In this document: positions 33,796-43,067 of the stretch, in pieces
How positions within the stretch are numbered: position 1 is the stretch's first letter
Layout of the letters: each line of letters starts with the position of its first letter
Origin: CAYFMP01 sp964344215
GTDB taxonomy: Bacteria > Pseudomonadota > Alphaproteobacteria > Rhodospirillales > Casp-alpha2
Length of the DNA stretch: 64,000 bases
NCBI GenBank assembly: GCA_964344215.1
Contig: CAYFMP010000007.1
Coordinates: forward strand, 21,356-85,355
Direction: 5' to 3'
Program-made: the position numbers and the translations under genes
The notes under the pieces: model-generated
Databases searched by the model: none
What the model saw: the letters and a program-made list of their open reading frames with translations, nothing else
Told to the model about the DNA's origin: nothing

Positions 33796-34119
33796 TTAAG
33801 CGGCGTGGATGCTGCTCGGCGTGAAGTCGGTCTGGTCGGTGGAGTCGTACTCGGTGTTCTTGGCGCTGGCGGCGTCGGCGTCGGATTTGGAGGCGACCCT
33901 CTCCAATTTTAGGATATGAACCTGGCGTTCCAACTGGGCGATGCGGTCGTCCAGCTCCTTGCGGGCGTCGTCCTGCTGGGCGATCTTGTTCTGGAGCTTG
34001 CGCACGTGCGGCCGGACCAGGGCGTCGCCGAACTGATCGGCCCTCTTCAGGGCCTCGCTGGTGAACCAGATGGCGCCGAAGCCCATGACGAACCCAAGCA
34101 CGCCGAGTATGCTGGCCAT
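33796..34119 (-). CDS. small membrane-anchored coiled-coil protein
   Basis: A 107-residue protein with one N-terminal transmembrane helix (MASILGVLGFVMGFGAIWFT) followed by a charged helix, KLQNKIAQQDDARKELDDRI and AQLERQVHILKLER, with heptad spacing, and a short disordered tail. It should be anchored in the inner membrane with the coil in the cytoplasm or periplasm. The ATG at 34119 has AGGAGGG upstream. I know no specific family. It follows the 602-residue CBM-like gene on the same strand by about 90 bases. Confidence 0.75.
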   Translation of the reverse strand: MASILGVLGFVMGFGAIWFTSEALKRADQFGDALVRPHVRKLQNKIAQQDDARKELDDRIAQLERQVHILKLERVASKSDADAASAKNTEYDSTDQTDFTPSSIHAA

Positions 34120-34211
34120 GTTCCCTCCTTCGGCGGGGGATAAGCGTCGTCCCGCCTCCCTCGCAAGCTAGCGCCAGGATGTAAAGAGATCGTAAACGCC
34201 GGCCCGGAGGG

Positions 34212-36020
34212 TCAAGCCAACAGGGCTTCGACCCGCTCCAAACCGCGCCGGACGGCGCCGTCGAGGTAATCTTTCAGCATCCGCTCGGCGACTTCCTTCG
34301 GGATCGGGAGGGCGGCGGAACGGCGCTCGGCGGTCTCGTTCAGCTTGTCGAGCGCCTTCAGGAAGGTGTCGCGGTAAAACCCGGTCCGCACCCGCTCGCC
34401 GGTCAGCAGCGGCTCAAGGGTGTCGGCGGCAGGTGCGGACGGTTCGGCGGTGGAGGCAACGGCATCGGCGGCCACCGCCGCGTCGGGCGCAAGCGGCGCG
34501 CTATCCAGGATTTTCCGCGCCACCAGCAAAGCCTCGGCGATGAAACCCTGTCTTATGCGTTCGGCATCGACCCGTGAGGTCGGCTCCAGCCTGAGCTTCG
34601 GTTCGGGGGTCGGTGCCGGTTCGATTTTGGCCTCGGCGTCACCTCTGGAGACGGCGCCGCCGAGGCTGGTCAGCGCCCTGTGCAGGGTCTTCGCATAGAG
34701 GTCGCGCTGCAGGCGCTCACCAAGGGCACGCGGCGAAGATTGCAGCGGCCCGCCCGCCTCGAGATCGACCGGCCGGCCTTCCGGATCGAGCACGGTCAAA
34801 TCGGTCCACTTTCCGGAATCGAGCCCGAGGTCGGCGTAGGACTTGGTCCGGCCGTGGTCGACACGCGGGTCGGATTCGCCGCGCAGATACTGGCGGACCG
34901 CCGCCAGTTCGACATAGACGGCCGGGTTGCGCAGATCGGTGGCGCTCGCCTTGACGACGAGATCGCCGGGCCCAGGCGGCGCCGCGCCCCTCTCCCTCGA
35001 AACGACGTCCAGTACGGGCCCGACGCCGTCGGCCACCGAAGTGACGTCGAACACGGCGTCGCCGCGCCATGACATGAGTCTCTCGCCGGCTTCATCGCCG
35101 GTCCATGGGCAGCGGCCGCCCGGATACGAAGCGTAAGGGCCGCCGGCCGCCAGCAACACGCCGTCGACCTCGACAAAATCGACCAGCAGGTTGCATTCGG
35201 CGGGGCCGTCCGAATCCGGATCGTTGTCGTAGGCGACCCGTATCTCGGCCGGCATCCCGGCGCTGAAATCCTGCGTAACCTCGACATCACGCCAGCACAC
35301 CGGCGCCGTATCGACGCCGTCGACGGCCGGCATGCCCAAGGCCCAATCCAGTTTGCCGCGCGCGACCTCGGCGCCGTCGACCTCTATCCGGTAGACCGGC
35401 GCCCCCTGTTCCGGCGCCCCGCCGAGACGAACGATGATCTTGCCGGTCGGCGCGCGGACCGGACCCGGCGCCTCGTCCGTCTCTTCCTGGTCGGGCCGTT
35501 CGGTTTGCGTCGGCTCGGCTGCGGGCTCAATCGGTTGCGGCGGCGTTCCCGGCAACCGTAACTTGACACCGGCCATGGAGCTGACCGTTTCGCCGCTTTC
35601 GCTATCGCGACCCGTGACCTTGACCGTCAGCTCGGCGAAGCCGCCTTGTTCAACAGCCGGAACGAAGGCGAGCGAGATCAGGTCGGCCGGCTCCACCGAC
35701 CACGTGCCGGGCGAGCGTTCGACGCCGGCCGTCAACGTCGCCTCCGGCGGTACCCCGATGATCTCGGCGGCCTCCACCTCGATCCCGTGAACCAGCTTGG
35801 CCGGCACCACGATCCTAATCGGCTGAATGGCGCCGGGCGCTTCGAACCCCCGCCACGGAACGCTCACCGTCTCGCCCTCGAGGTGGTCGGGGCGCTCGAG
35901 CGGCCGCTCCCCGAAGAGGCCTGTCAGCCAGCTTTCGTTGGTGCGGGGAGTGGGCGCGGGTTCGCCCGGGGCCGCAGAGGATTGTTCTTGTTCACCGCCG
36001 TTGTTTTGTTCTGCGACCAT
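34212..36020 (-). CDS. protein of unknown function with a CBM60-like (xylan-binding-type) domain
   Basis: A 602-residue acidic protein without a recognisable signal peptide; the first 50 residues are low-complexity (Glu, Gln, Pro, Ala). Residues about 215-300 contain APVYRIEVDGAEVARGKLDW and later AYDNDPDSDG...ECNLLVDFVEVDG, which resembles the calcium-dependent CBM36/CBM60 carbohydrate-binding fold (vDG ... vaF.ND ... dRNL.vDyvevdG). The C-terminal 170 residues hold two related helical segments, DAERIRQGFIAEALLVARKI and GERVRTGFYRDTFLKALDKL. Function and location are unknown; lacking a Sec signal it may be cytoplasmic or leave by a non-Sec route. Confidence 0.6.
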   Translation of the reverse strand: MVAEQNNGGEQEQSSAAPGEPAPTPRTNESWLTGLFGERPLERPDHLEGETVSVPWRGFEAPGAIQPIRIVVPAKLVHGIEVEAAEIIGVPPEATLTAGVERSPGTWSVEPADLISLAFVPAVEQGGFAELTVKVTGRDSESGETVSSMAGVKLRLPGTPPQPIEPAAEPTQTERPDQEETDEAPGPVRAPTGKIIVRLGGAPEQGAPVYRIEVDGAEVARGKLDWALGMPAVDGVDTAPVCWRDVEVTQDFSAGMPAEIRVAYDNDPDSDGPAECNLLVDFVEVDGVLLAAGGPYASYPGGRCPWTGDEAGERLMSWRGDAVFDVTSVADGVGPVLDVVSRERGAAPPGPGDLVVKASATDLRNPAVYVELAAVRQYLRGESDPRVDHGRTKSYADLGLDSGKWTDLTVLDPEGRPVDLEAGGPLQSSPRALGERLQRDLYAKTLHRALTSLGGAVSRGDAEAKIEPAPTPEPKLRLEPTSRVDAERIRQGFIAEALLVARKILDSAPLAPDAAVAADAVASTAEPSAPAADTLEPLLTGERVRTGFYRDTFLKALDKLNETAERRSAALPIPKEVAERMLKDYLDGAVRRGLERVEALLA

Positions 36021-36061
36021 GTCCGCTGTTCAATTCTCCCGGCCGAACCGTCGTTCCCGGT

Positions 36062-36991
36062 TCAGCCGTCGGCGGTGATCCGCTCGATGAGCTCGGCGAC
36101 CACTGCATCCGCCTTGTCGTCCTCGACCCGGCAGCCGCCGGCCGCCGGGTGCCCGCCGCCGCCGTATTCCAGCAGCAACGAGCCGACGTTGATCTGCGAC
36201 GAGCGATCGAGGATCGACTTGCCGACGGCGATCGCCGTCATCCCCGCCTCGCGGGCCGGCTGCACGCTCAAGGAGATGTTGCAGTGCGGGTAGAGGGCAT
36301 AGATCATGAAGCGGTTGACCGTATAGATCGGATCCTCGCCGCGCAGGTCGACGACGACCAGTTTGCCCTTTTCGGTGGCGCACCGGATCAATTGCAGTTC
36401 GGCGAATTCCGCGTGGTAGTTGTAGGTGGCGACCCGTTCGGCGACATCCGGCAAGGTCAGAATCTCGTCGATCGGGTTGTGCCGGCAATAGGTCATCAGG
36501 TCGGTCATCAGCTGGTCGTTGGTAATGGCGAACTCGGCGAAGCGCTCGAGCCCGGTGCGCGGATCCATGATGAAGTTGAGCAGCGTCCATCCCTCCGGCG
36601 CCAGGATTTCATCGAGCGCGTACTGCGCCGAATCGGCCTTGTCGACGGCCTCCATGAGCTCTTCGGAAATCGCCGGGAATCCGCTCTTGCCGCCGAAATG
36701 GTCGTAGAGCACTCGGGCCGCCGACGGCGCGTCTGCGTCGTTGACGAGATTGTGCCGCCGGCCGATCCGCTCGCCCTCGCTGGCGTGATGGTCGAAGCAC
36801 AGGTGGACGCCCGGCACGTACGGCAGGTTGGTGGTAATGTCGCGGCCGGAAACCTCGACCTTGCCGTCCTGCATGTCCTTCGGCTCGACGAACAGGATGT
36901 CGTCGATCATCTCGAGTTCGTTCAAGAGGGTCCCGCAAACGACGCCGTCGAAATCGGCGCGGGTGACAAGTCGATATTTCAGATCGCTCAT
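36062..36991 (-). CDS. DHH-family phosphoesterase
   Basis: A 309-residue DHH/DHHA1 protein. The N-terminus RLVTRADFDGVVCGTLLNE has the metal-binding aspartates, the DHH motif is in HLCFDHHASEG, and the DHHA1 signature is YGGGGHPAAGGCRV. Such proteins are often annotated as exopolyphosphatases but may act on oligoribonucleotides or cyclic-di-nucleotide products (NrnA-like). It should be cytoplasmic and manganese-dependent. It lies 41 bases upstream of the CBM-like gene on the same strand, so the two may be co-transcribed. Confidence 0.85.
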   Translation of the reverse strand: MSDLKYRLVTRADFDGVVCGTLLNELEMIDDILFVEPKDMQDGKVEVSGRDITTNLPYVPGVHLCFDHHASEGERIGRRHNLVNDADAPSAARVLYDHFGGKSGFPAISEELMEAVDKADSAQYALDEILAPEGWTLLNFIMDPRTGLERFAEFAITNDQLMTDLMTYCRHNPIDEILTLPDVAERVATYNYHAEFAELQLIRCATEKGKLVVVDLRGEDPIYTVNRFMIYALYPHCNISLSVQPAREAGMTAIAVGKSILDRSSQINVGSLLLEYGGGGHPAAGGCRVEDDKADAVVAELIERITADG

Positions 36992-37132
36992 GCGTTGTCT
37001 CTCTTGAGAACCGCTCCTACCTTCAGAAAATAGCCCCGCTTAGGCCGCGTTACAACCGGCGTGCTGGCGGCCCGGTCGGCGATGGGGTATACCTCGGTAA
37101 CTTCGCCCGTCCTTTGCAACGGAAGCTTCGCC

Positions 37133-37435
37133 ATGGCCTCGGATGACAACAGCCGCGACGACAGCGTCGAAATCGCCAACCAGATCATCGGCCTCGCCAA
37201 CGCGCTTCTGAAGGAAGGCGTCGACCCGGCCGAGATCGCCGCCGGCCTGCGCCACGGCGCCGCCAACTTCTCGGCCTTCGAGAGCACCCAGGCCGGGGCC
37301 GGAGTCGAGGAAGTGCGCTTGATGGTCGAGGAATTCACCCGCATGCTGGAGTACTACTTCGAGCGCCACGCCCCGGCCGCGACACCGGCCACCGGCCTGC
37401 ACCGCCTGGTCGAGCAGGTCAAGAACGAGAGCTGA
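37133..37435 (+). CDS. small conserved protein, DUF3144-like
   Basis: A 100-residue soluble helical protein, with EIANQIIGLANALLKEGVDP and LRHGAANFSAFESTQ resembling the DUF3144 pattern (fi.lAN.l......v...l..AaarfnaF). The family match is from memory and is tentative. The ATG at 37133 follows ACGGAAG. It is divergent from the DHH gene and convergent with tRNA-Glu. Function unknown. Confidence 0.65.
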   Translation: MASDDNSRDDSVEIANQIIGLANALLKEGVDPAEIAAGLRHGAANFSAFESTQAGAGVEEVRLMVEEFTRMLEYYFERHAPAATPATGLHRLVEQVKNES

Positions 37436-37461
37436 GGGAATCGGGAGCGGAACAAAGGAAA

Positions 37462-37537
37462 TGGCGTCCCCAACGGGATTCGAACCCGTGTTGCCGGCGT
37501 GAAAGGCCGGTGTCCTAGGCCTCTAGACGATGGGGAC
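37462..37537 (-). tRNA. tRNA-Glu (anticodon TTC), CCA encoded
   Basis: On the minus strand: acceptor GTCCCCA/TGGGGAC, anticodon loop CTTTCAC giving TTC, T-arm GGTTCGAATCC, discriminator G and encoded CCA at 37464-37462. The total is 76 bases. No rho-independent terminator is visible on its downstream side. Confidence 0.97.
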
Positions 37538-37752
37538 GCGAAGGCCGTGTGGTATACGCTCAGGCCCGTGAAATCAAGTCCTTCGATAGCCCGGCCAGGT
37601 CGCTTCCCCGGGCCGCGCCCGGAGCCCGCTCCATGCCGCGACCGGGGCGACTTTTCGCGCTTTCAACTGCCGGGATCGATCCGTAAAATCCCCCGAAAGC
37701 CCCTTCCACCCGGCCCGGCCGGAACAGAGAAGACCTTAAGGGAGCCCAATTC

Positions 37753-38964
37753 ATGCTTCAGGGAAAAGTCCTGATCGCCCAGGGCGGCGGTCCGACCGCC
37801 GTCATCAACCAATCGCTGGTCGGCGCCGTACTCGAGGCTCGCAAGCAATCTTCAATCGAAGGCGTCTACGGGGCGCTGCACGGGGTCAGCGGCATCGTCG
37901 ACGAGAACTTCCTCGACCTCGCCCAGGAATCGGAGGCCAACCTGCTGAACGTCGCCGATACGCCATGCTCGGCCCTGGGCTCGACCCGCGACAAGCCCGA
38001 TGTCGAGTACTGCCAGGAGATTTTCAAGGTCCTGCAGGCCCACGGCATCGGCTCGTTCTTCTACATCGGCGGCAACGATTCTTCGGATACGCTGCGCATC
38101 CTGGCCGACGAAGCGGCCAAGGCCGACTACCCGCTGCGTTGCGTGCACATCCCGAAGACCATCGACAACGATTTGACCGTCAACGACCACACGCCGGGCT
38201 ATCCGTCGGCCGCCAAGTTCGTGGCCAGCGCCTTTGCCGGCGTCAACCAGGACAACCGGGCGCTGTCCGGCGTCTACATCGGCGTCGTCATGGGCCGCCA
38301 CGCCGGCTTCCTGACGGCGGCGGCCGCCTTGGGCCGCAAGTACGACGACGACGGGCCGCACCTGATCTACCTGCCGGAGCGCGACTTCGACATGCAGGCA
38401 TTCCTGTCCGACGTCAAGGCGACCAACGACCGTCTGGGGCGCTGCGTCGTCGCCGTATCGGAAGGCATCCACGATTCGTCGGGCGAGCCGATGGCGGTGA
38501 AGCTGGCCGAGACGGTCGAGAAGGACGCCCACGGCAACGTCCAGCTTTCCGGCACCGGGGCGTTGGCCGACCTGCTGACGGCGTCGATCAAGGACAACAC
38601 AGACATCAGCCGCGTGCGCGGCGATACCTTCGGCTACCTGCAGCGCTCGTTCCTGGGCTGCGTGTCGGATGTCGACGCCCGCGAGGCCCGCGAGGTCGGC
38701 GAGGAGGCGGTCCGTTTCGCGGCGGCCGAGGACCGCGACGGCACCGTCACCATCCACCGCACCGGCGATTACGCGGTCGAGTACCGTCTGAGCGCGCTCG
38801 AAGACGTCGCCGGCAAGACCAAAGTGATGGCCGACGAACTCATCGCCGACGCCGGCAACGACATCTCGGACGCCTTCGTCGGTTACCTGAAGCCGATGCT
38901 CGGCTCCGACATGCCCGAACCCTACCGCCTGGAAGCGCCGGCCGTCGACAAGATCCTCGGCTGA
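37753..38964 (+). CDS. pfp: pyrophosphate-dependent 6-phosphofructokinase
   Basis: A 403-residue PFK. The lysine in HIPKTIDNDL, where ATP enzymes have PGTIDND, and the GGNDSSDT loop, which replaces the ATP-type GGDGT, indicate the reversible PPi-dependent type. It interconverts fructose 6-phosphate and fructose 1,6-bisphosphate with PPi/Pi. YIGVVMGRHAGFL and YLPERDFD are further conserved segments. AAGGGAGC precedes the ATG. Reversibility means it could serve gluconeogenesis as well, alongside the GlpX phosphatase encoded 3 kb away. Confidence 0.92.
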   Translation: MLQGKVLIAQGGGPTAVINQSLVGAVLEARKQSSIEGVYGALHGVSGIVDENFLDLAQESEANLLNVADTPCSALGSTRDKPDVEYCQEIFKVLQAHGIGSFFYIGGNDSSDTLRILADEAAKADYPLRCVHIPKTIDNDLTVNDHTPGYPSAAKFVASAFAGVNQDNRALSGVYIGVVMGRHAGFLTAAAALGRKYDDDGPHLIYLPERDFDMQAFLSDVKATNDRLGRCVVAVSEGIHDSSGEPMAVKLAETVEKDAHGNVQLSGTGALADLLTASIKDNTDISRVRGDTFGYLQRSFLGCVSDVDAREAREVGEEAVRFAAAEDRDGTVTIHRTGDYAVEYRLSALEDVAGKTKVMADELIADAGNDISDAFVGYLKPMLGSDMPEPYRLEAPAVDKILG

Positions 38965-39009
38965 TCCGGGCTTCGGGCCTCGCCCTTCGACGCGCGGCTC
39001 AGGCGCCCC

Positions 39010-39765
39010 TCAGTGTGAGGCCGTCGTCCCGAGCCGGTCGAAGGTTGGGCCGAACCGATCGAGCGCGCCTCCCGCATCGGCGATTTCCAGGATCATCTTC
39101 CTGAGGATGGTGTCGGCGAACTCCTTGCGGCCGCGGGCGACGGCGGCAAACGCGCCGCGGCCGCCGATCACGTCGTTGCGGTAGTGCGCCTCCAACTCCT
39201 CGCCGCTCATCCCCGGCAGGCTGCCCTCCGGCGGCGCCACCAGCAGCGCGTTGATGGTGATGCCGTTGGCGATGGCGCGGGCCTTCAGGTCGAACAGCGG
39301 CCGACCGCCGATTTGCGGGCCGTCGCCGGAGACGTCGATGATCTTGCGGGTTCCCTCGAACTGGTTGGAAAGGATCAGGTCGGTCGAATAGGCGATGGCC
39401 TCGCTGATCGAGTTGTAGCTCTCGGCCTGGCGCGGCGCCGAGCGCAGCTTGGCAGCGAAGGCAGCGGCCGAAACCGGGCCGTCGATCTTCATCCAATCGA
39501 CGATGGTGTGCTGCGAATAGGGCCCGCCCCACTCGACGAAGGCAACCGCTATCGATTGCAGGAACCCGCCCTGTATGGCGTTCAGGACCCTGGGATGGGT
39601 GATGGCGGCGGCGTAGCCTTCGCGTTGCAGGCGCAATTCCACGTCGTCGATGGAGCCCGATCCGTCGGAGGCCAGTACCAGCTCGACGTCGACCGGCTCG
39701 GCGGTAGCGGCGAACGGAAAAACGATCGCCGCGGCCAGCAGCAGAACGGCGATGCGACGGATCAT
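39010..39765 (-). CDS. exported VWA-fold protein, DUF1194 family
   Basis: A 251-residue protein with a signal peptide (MIRRIAVLLLAAAIVFPFAA, cleavage near ATAEP) and a von Willebrand A-type domain with the metal-ion site motif ASDGSGSID and a second segment DVSGDGPQIGG. This is the DUF1194 pattern, frequent in alphaproteobacteria. It probably binds a partner protein through a divalent metal in the periplasm; the partner is unknown. It is last in the leftward run from the OmpA-like lipoprotein. Confidence 0.88.
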   Translation of the reverse strand: MIRRIAVLLLAAAIVFPFAATAEPVDVELVLASDGSGSIDDVELRLQREGYAAAITHPRVLNAIQGGFLQSIAVAFVEWGGPYSQHTIVDWMKIDGPVSAAAFAAKLRSAPRQAESYNSISEAIAYSTDLILSNQFEGTRKIIDVSGDGPQIGGRPLFDLKARAIANGITINALLVAPPEGSLPGMSGEELEAHYRNDVIGGRGAFAAVARGRKEFADTILRKMILEIADAGGALDRFGPTFDRLGTTASH

Positions 39766-39796
39766 CCCGCTACCCCCAACCCGGCGCCTGGCGGCG

Positions 39797-40240
39797 TCAA
39801 CCGGCCTCTTGAGGCCGATAATCGATGTCGAGCCCGGCCTCGCGGAACATGGTATCGGCGATCCGCGCCTGTTCGCCCCAGCGTTCGTGGTCGAAATCCG
39901 GTTCTGGGCAAACGACGCGGACGATGCCGGCCTGGATGACGAGAACGGCGCAGCGCGCGCACGGCGGCAAAGGATGGACGTAGAGCGTGCACCCCTCGGC
40001 CCGTTCGCCGGCGAACATCAGAGCGTTCTGCTCGGCGTGAACGACCATCTCGTACTTGAGCTCGCGGTTTTGCAGGCGCTCCTCGGTGTCCTCGACGCCG
40101 GCCGGCAGGCCATTGAAACCGGTCGAAACGATGCGGCGGTTCTTGGTGAGGACGGCGCCGACCTGGGTCGAGGGGTCCTTCGACCACTCGGCGATGTAGG
40201 CTGCCAGGTCCAGGAAACGGTTGTCCCATTTGTCGATCAT
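39797..40240 (-). CDS. cytidine/deoxycytidylate deaminase family protein
   Basis: A 147-residue zinc-dependent deaminase. The zinc site is formed by VVHAEQNAL and PPCARCAVLVI, the pattern of dCMP deaminases (H-A-E and P-C-x-x-C). The likely reaction is dCMP to dUMP, feeding dTMP synthesis. STQVGAVLTKNRRIVSTGFN is the conserved early segment. It starts 13 bases after recJ and is probably co-transcribed with it. Confidence 0.88.
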   Translation of the reverse strand: MIDKWDNRFLDLAAYIAEWSKDPSTQVGAVLTKNRRIVSTGFNGLPAGVEDTEERLQNRELKYEMVVHAEQNALMFAGERAEGCTLYVHPLPPCARCAVLVIQAGIVRVVCPEPDFDHERWGEQARIADTMFREAGLDIDYRPQEAG

Positions 40241-40253
40241 CAGGGTTTCCGTT

Positions 40254-42068
40254 CTACCAGAGCGGCGCCGCGTCGTCGATGTGAAGCTCCGCCGACCTGC
40301 GCCCCTGCCACGCATTGACCCGCAGCTTTCCGGCCAGGTGGATGGGCATGCCGCCCGATTCCAGCAGGGTTCGGCCGAGATCGGTTTCGAGGCTGCGGAA
40401 GGCGATGCCGTCCATGCGCCCCACCTCGCCCTCGATGGTGCATTTGACGTGGTCGTCGCCGACCACCCGGGCGTAGGCGATGCGGGCGTTGGGGATGGCG
40501 AACCGCGGCTCCGGATTGCCCGCCCCGAACGGGCCGACCCGGGCCAGCTTCTCGACCACGTCGACATTGGCCCCGCCGACGCTAAGCGTGCCGTCGATGT
40601 AGAGGCTGGGAACGATTCCGGCCTCGGCGACCCGCTGCCCGACGCGCCCGTCGAGGAACGTCCGCAACTCCTCGATGCGCTCGCTCTCGACCGTGAATCC
40701 GGCGGCCATGGCGTGGCCGCCGCCCTTGACCAGAAGACCCGCCTGACGCGCCGCGATGATCGCCGCGCCGAGATCGACGCCGCTCACCGAGCGCCCCGAG
40801 CCGGTCCCGGTCGAACCGTCGAGGGCGACGACGCAGGCCGGTCGGTTGAAGCGTTCCTTGAGGCGGCCGGCGACGATGCCGATGACGCCGGGATGCCATC
40901 CCCGGCCGGCCGCCAGCACCAGCGCCGCGCCGGCCTGTCCGGCGGCCTGCTCCACGGCCTGATCGAACGCCTCGTCGAGCACCGACTGCTCGATGGCGCG
41001 GCGCTCCCGGTTGAAGCCGTCCAGGCGGCGGGCGATGTCGGCCGCTTCCGCCTCGTCGTCGGTGCTGAGCAGGCGCGCGCCCAGGTCGGCGGCGCCGACC
41101 CGCCCACCGGCATTGACACGCGGTCCCAGTATGAATCCCAAGTGGTAGGCTCCCGGCGCTTCGTCGATGCGGGCGACGTCGGCCAGCGCCCGCAGCCCGG
41201 TGTTGCGCCGACCGGCCATCACCTTCAGGCCCTGTGTGACGAAAGCCCGGTTGACGCCGGTCAGGGGGACGACGTCGCAGACCGTGCCGAGCGCCACCAG
41301 ATCGAGCCATTGGGTGAGATCCGGTTCGGCCCGGTTGTCGTACCAGCCGGCCTGACGCAGCAGCCGATTGACCGCCACCACCAGCAGAAAGGTGACGCCG
41401 ACGGCGGCCATCTGACCGTGCGGGCTGTCGTCGTCGAAACGGTTGGGGTTGACGACCGCCGTCGCCGGCGGAAGTTGCGATTCGGCGGCGTGATGATCGA
41501 CCACGATCACCTCGAGCCCGGCATCGGCCGCTGTTTTCAGGGGATCGAACGCCACCGTGCCGCAATCGACCGTGACCACCACCGAAGCGCCCTCGTTCTT
41601 GAGTTCGAGCAGGGCCGGCGCGTTGGGACCGTAGCCTTCGCGGATACGGTCGGGAATGTAGACGCGGCACTTGCCGCCGACCGCGCTTAAGAAACGGACC
41701 AGCACGGCCGACGAAGTGGCGCCATCGACGTCGTAATCGCCGAACACGGCCATGCGCTCGCCCTGCATGACGGCGCTGGCCAGGCGCTCGGCGGCGATCG
41801 CCATGTCGTTGAGGTGGTCGGGATCGGGAAGCTGATCGCGCAACGTCGGATTGAGGAACGTCTCCGCCGTCTCCAGGCCGATGCCACGGGCGGCGAGGAC
41901 GCGGCCGACGATCTCGGGCAATTCGAGCCGTTGCGCCAGCGCCAGGGCGTCGCGCTCGTCGACCGGCCGGCTCAACCAGCGTTTGCCGTTCAGCGAGCTT
42001 TCGACGCCGAGAAAACAGACGGCGGCGCTGCCGTCTTCAGCCCTGGCGGCCTCCCCGGGAGAAGTCAT
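40254..42068 (-). CDS. recJ: single-stranded-DNA-specific exonuclease RecJ
   Basis: A 604-residue 5'-3' exonuclease of the DHH superfamily acting in recombination and mismatch repair. Motifs: FGDYDVDGATSSAVLVRFL with the metal aspartates, VIVVDHHAAES, and the DHHA1 segment VKGGGHAMAAGFT. The length is normal. GAGGGTC lies seven bases before the ATG, which is inside the end of glpX; the two genes overlap by 32 bases, suggesting coupled translation. Confidence 0.96.
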   Translation of the reverse strand: MTSPGEAARAEDGSAAVCFLGVESSLNGKRWLSRPVDERDALALAQRLELPEIVGRVLAARGIGLETAETFLNPTLRDQLPDPDHLNDMAIAAERLASAVMQGERMAVFGDYDVDGATSSAVLVRFLSAVGGKCRVYIPDRIREGYGPNAPALLELKNEGASVVVTVDCGTVAFDPLKTAADAGLEVIVVDHHAAESQLPPATAVVNPNRFDDDSPHGQMAAVGVTFLLVVAVNRLLRQAGWYDNRAEPDLTQWLDLVALGTVCDVVPLTGVNRAFVTQGLKVMAGRRNTGLRALADVARIDEAPGAYHLGFILGPRVNAGGRVGAADLGARLLSTDDEAEAADIARRLDGFNRERRAIEQSVLDEAFDQAVEQAAGQAGAALVLAAGRGWHPGVIGIVAGRLKERFNRPACVVALDGSTGTGSGRSVSGVDLGAAIIAARQAGLLVKGGGHAMAAGFTVESERIEELRTFLDGRVGQRVAEAGIVPSLYIDGTLSVGGANVDVVEKLARVGPFGAGNPEPRFAIPNARIAYARVVGDDHVKCTIEGEVGRMDGIAFRSLETDLGRTLLESGGMPIHLAGKLRVNAWQGRRSAELHIDDAAPLW

Positions 42069-43014
42069 GATGACCCTCGATATAGCGTAACGTCCCTGTC
42101 TTGGAGCGCATCACCATTGAATGGGTGACGGCGTGCCCGGATACGATCCGGACGCCTTCGAGCATGGCCCCGTAGGTGACACCGGTGGCCGCGAACGTGA
42201 CGTTGCCCGACGCCATCTCTTCGGTTCCGTAGATTCGCTCCGGCTCTTCGACTCCGGCGGCCGCCGCGGCGGCCTTCTCGTCGCCGTTGCGGAGCACCAG
42301 CCGGCCCTGGATGTTGCCGCCGACGCCGCGCATGGCGGCGGCTGCCAGGACGCCCTGCGGGGCGCCGCCGATCCCCATGTAGACGTCGACTCCGCTGTCG
42401 GCCTGGGCGGTCGCGATGACACCGCTGACGTCGCCGTCCAGGATCAAGCGGATGCGGGCGCCGGCTTCGCGGATGGCGGCGATGGTCTTGGCGTGACGCG
42501 GCCGGTCGAGCAGGCAGGCTACCAGATCGCCCACCGCCACGCCCTTGGCGTCGGCCAGGTTCTTGAGGTTGTCGGCCGGCTTCGCGTCGAGATCGACGAC
42601 ATCGGCGGGAAGCCCCGGACCGACGGCGATCTTTTCCATGTAGAGGTCGGGCACGCTCAAGAAGCCGCCGTCCTCGGCAAGCGCGATGACCGAGAGCGCG
42701 TTGGGACCGCCGCGGGCGACGATGCTCTTGCCCTCGAGGGCGACGACGGCGATGTCGGCCTTCGGCCCCTCGCCCATGCCGACCTTCTCGCCGACGTAGA
42801 GCTTCGACGCTTCCCCTTCCGCCCCCTCGCCGATCCTGACGCGACCGTCGATGACCAGCCGTGAAAGCGCCTCGTGCATGGCCGAAACGGCGGCTTGGTC
42901 GGCCGCTCGCTCGTCGCCGCCGCCCATCAGGCGGGCCGCCGCGACGGCGGCGGCTTCGGTGACGCGGACTGCGTCCATGGCGAGATTGCGGTCGGCGGCG
43001 GCTTCCTTCGACAT
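42037..43014 (-). CDS. glpX: class II fructose-1,6-bisphosphatase
   Basis: A 325-residue GlpX protein that dephosphorylates fructose 1,6-bisphosphate (and in some organisms sedoheptulose bisphosphate). Visible motifs are DGRVRIGEGAEGEA, the catalytic/metal region DVYMGIGGAPQGVLAAAAMR and ATGVTYGAMLEGVR. It sits between hom and recJ, a gene order repeated in many alphaproteobacteria. Confidence 0.95.
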   Translation of the reverse strand: MSKEAAADRNLAMDAVRVTEAAAVAAARLMGGGDERAADQAAVSAMHEALSRLVIDGRVRIGEGAEGEASKLYVGEKVGMGEGPKADIAVVALEGKSIVARGGPNALSVIALAEDGGFLSVPDLYMEKIAVGPGLPADVVDLDAKPADNLKNLADAKGVAVGDLVACLLDRPRHAKTIAAIREAGARIRLILDGDVSGVIATAQADSGVDVYMGIGGAPQGVLAAAAMRGVGGNIQGRLVLRNGDEKAAAAAAGVEEPERIYGTEEMASGNVTFAATGVTYGAMLEGVRIVSGHAVTHSMVMRSKTGTLRYIEGHHDFSRGGRQG

Positions 43015-43067
43015 GGCTTATTGTTGACCCCTTCGAAGCCCGATTGCCAATACTTTCGGAAGCGCCG

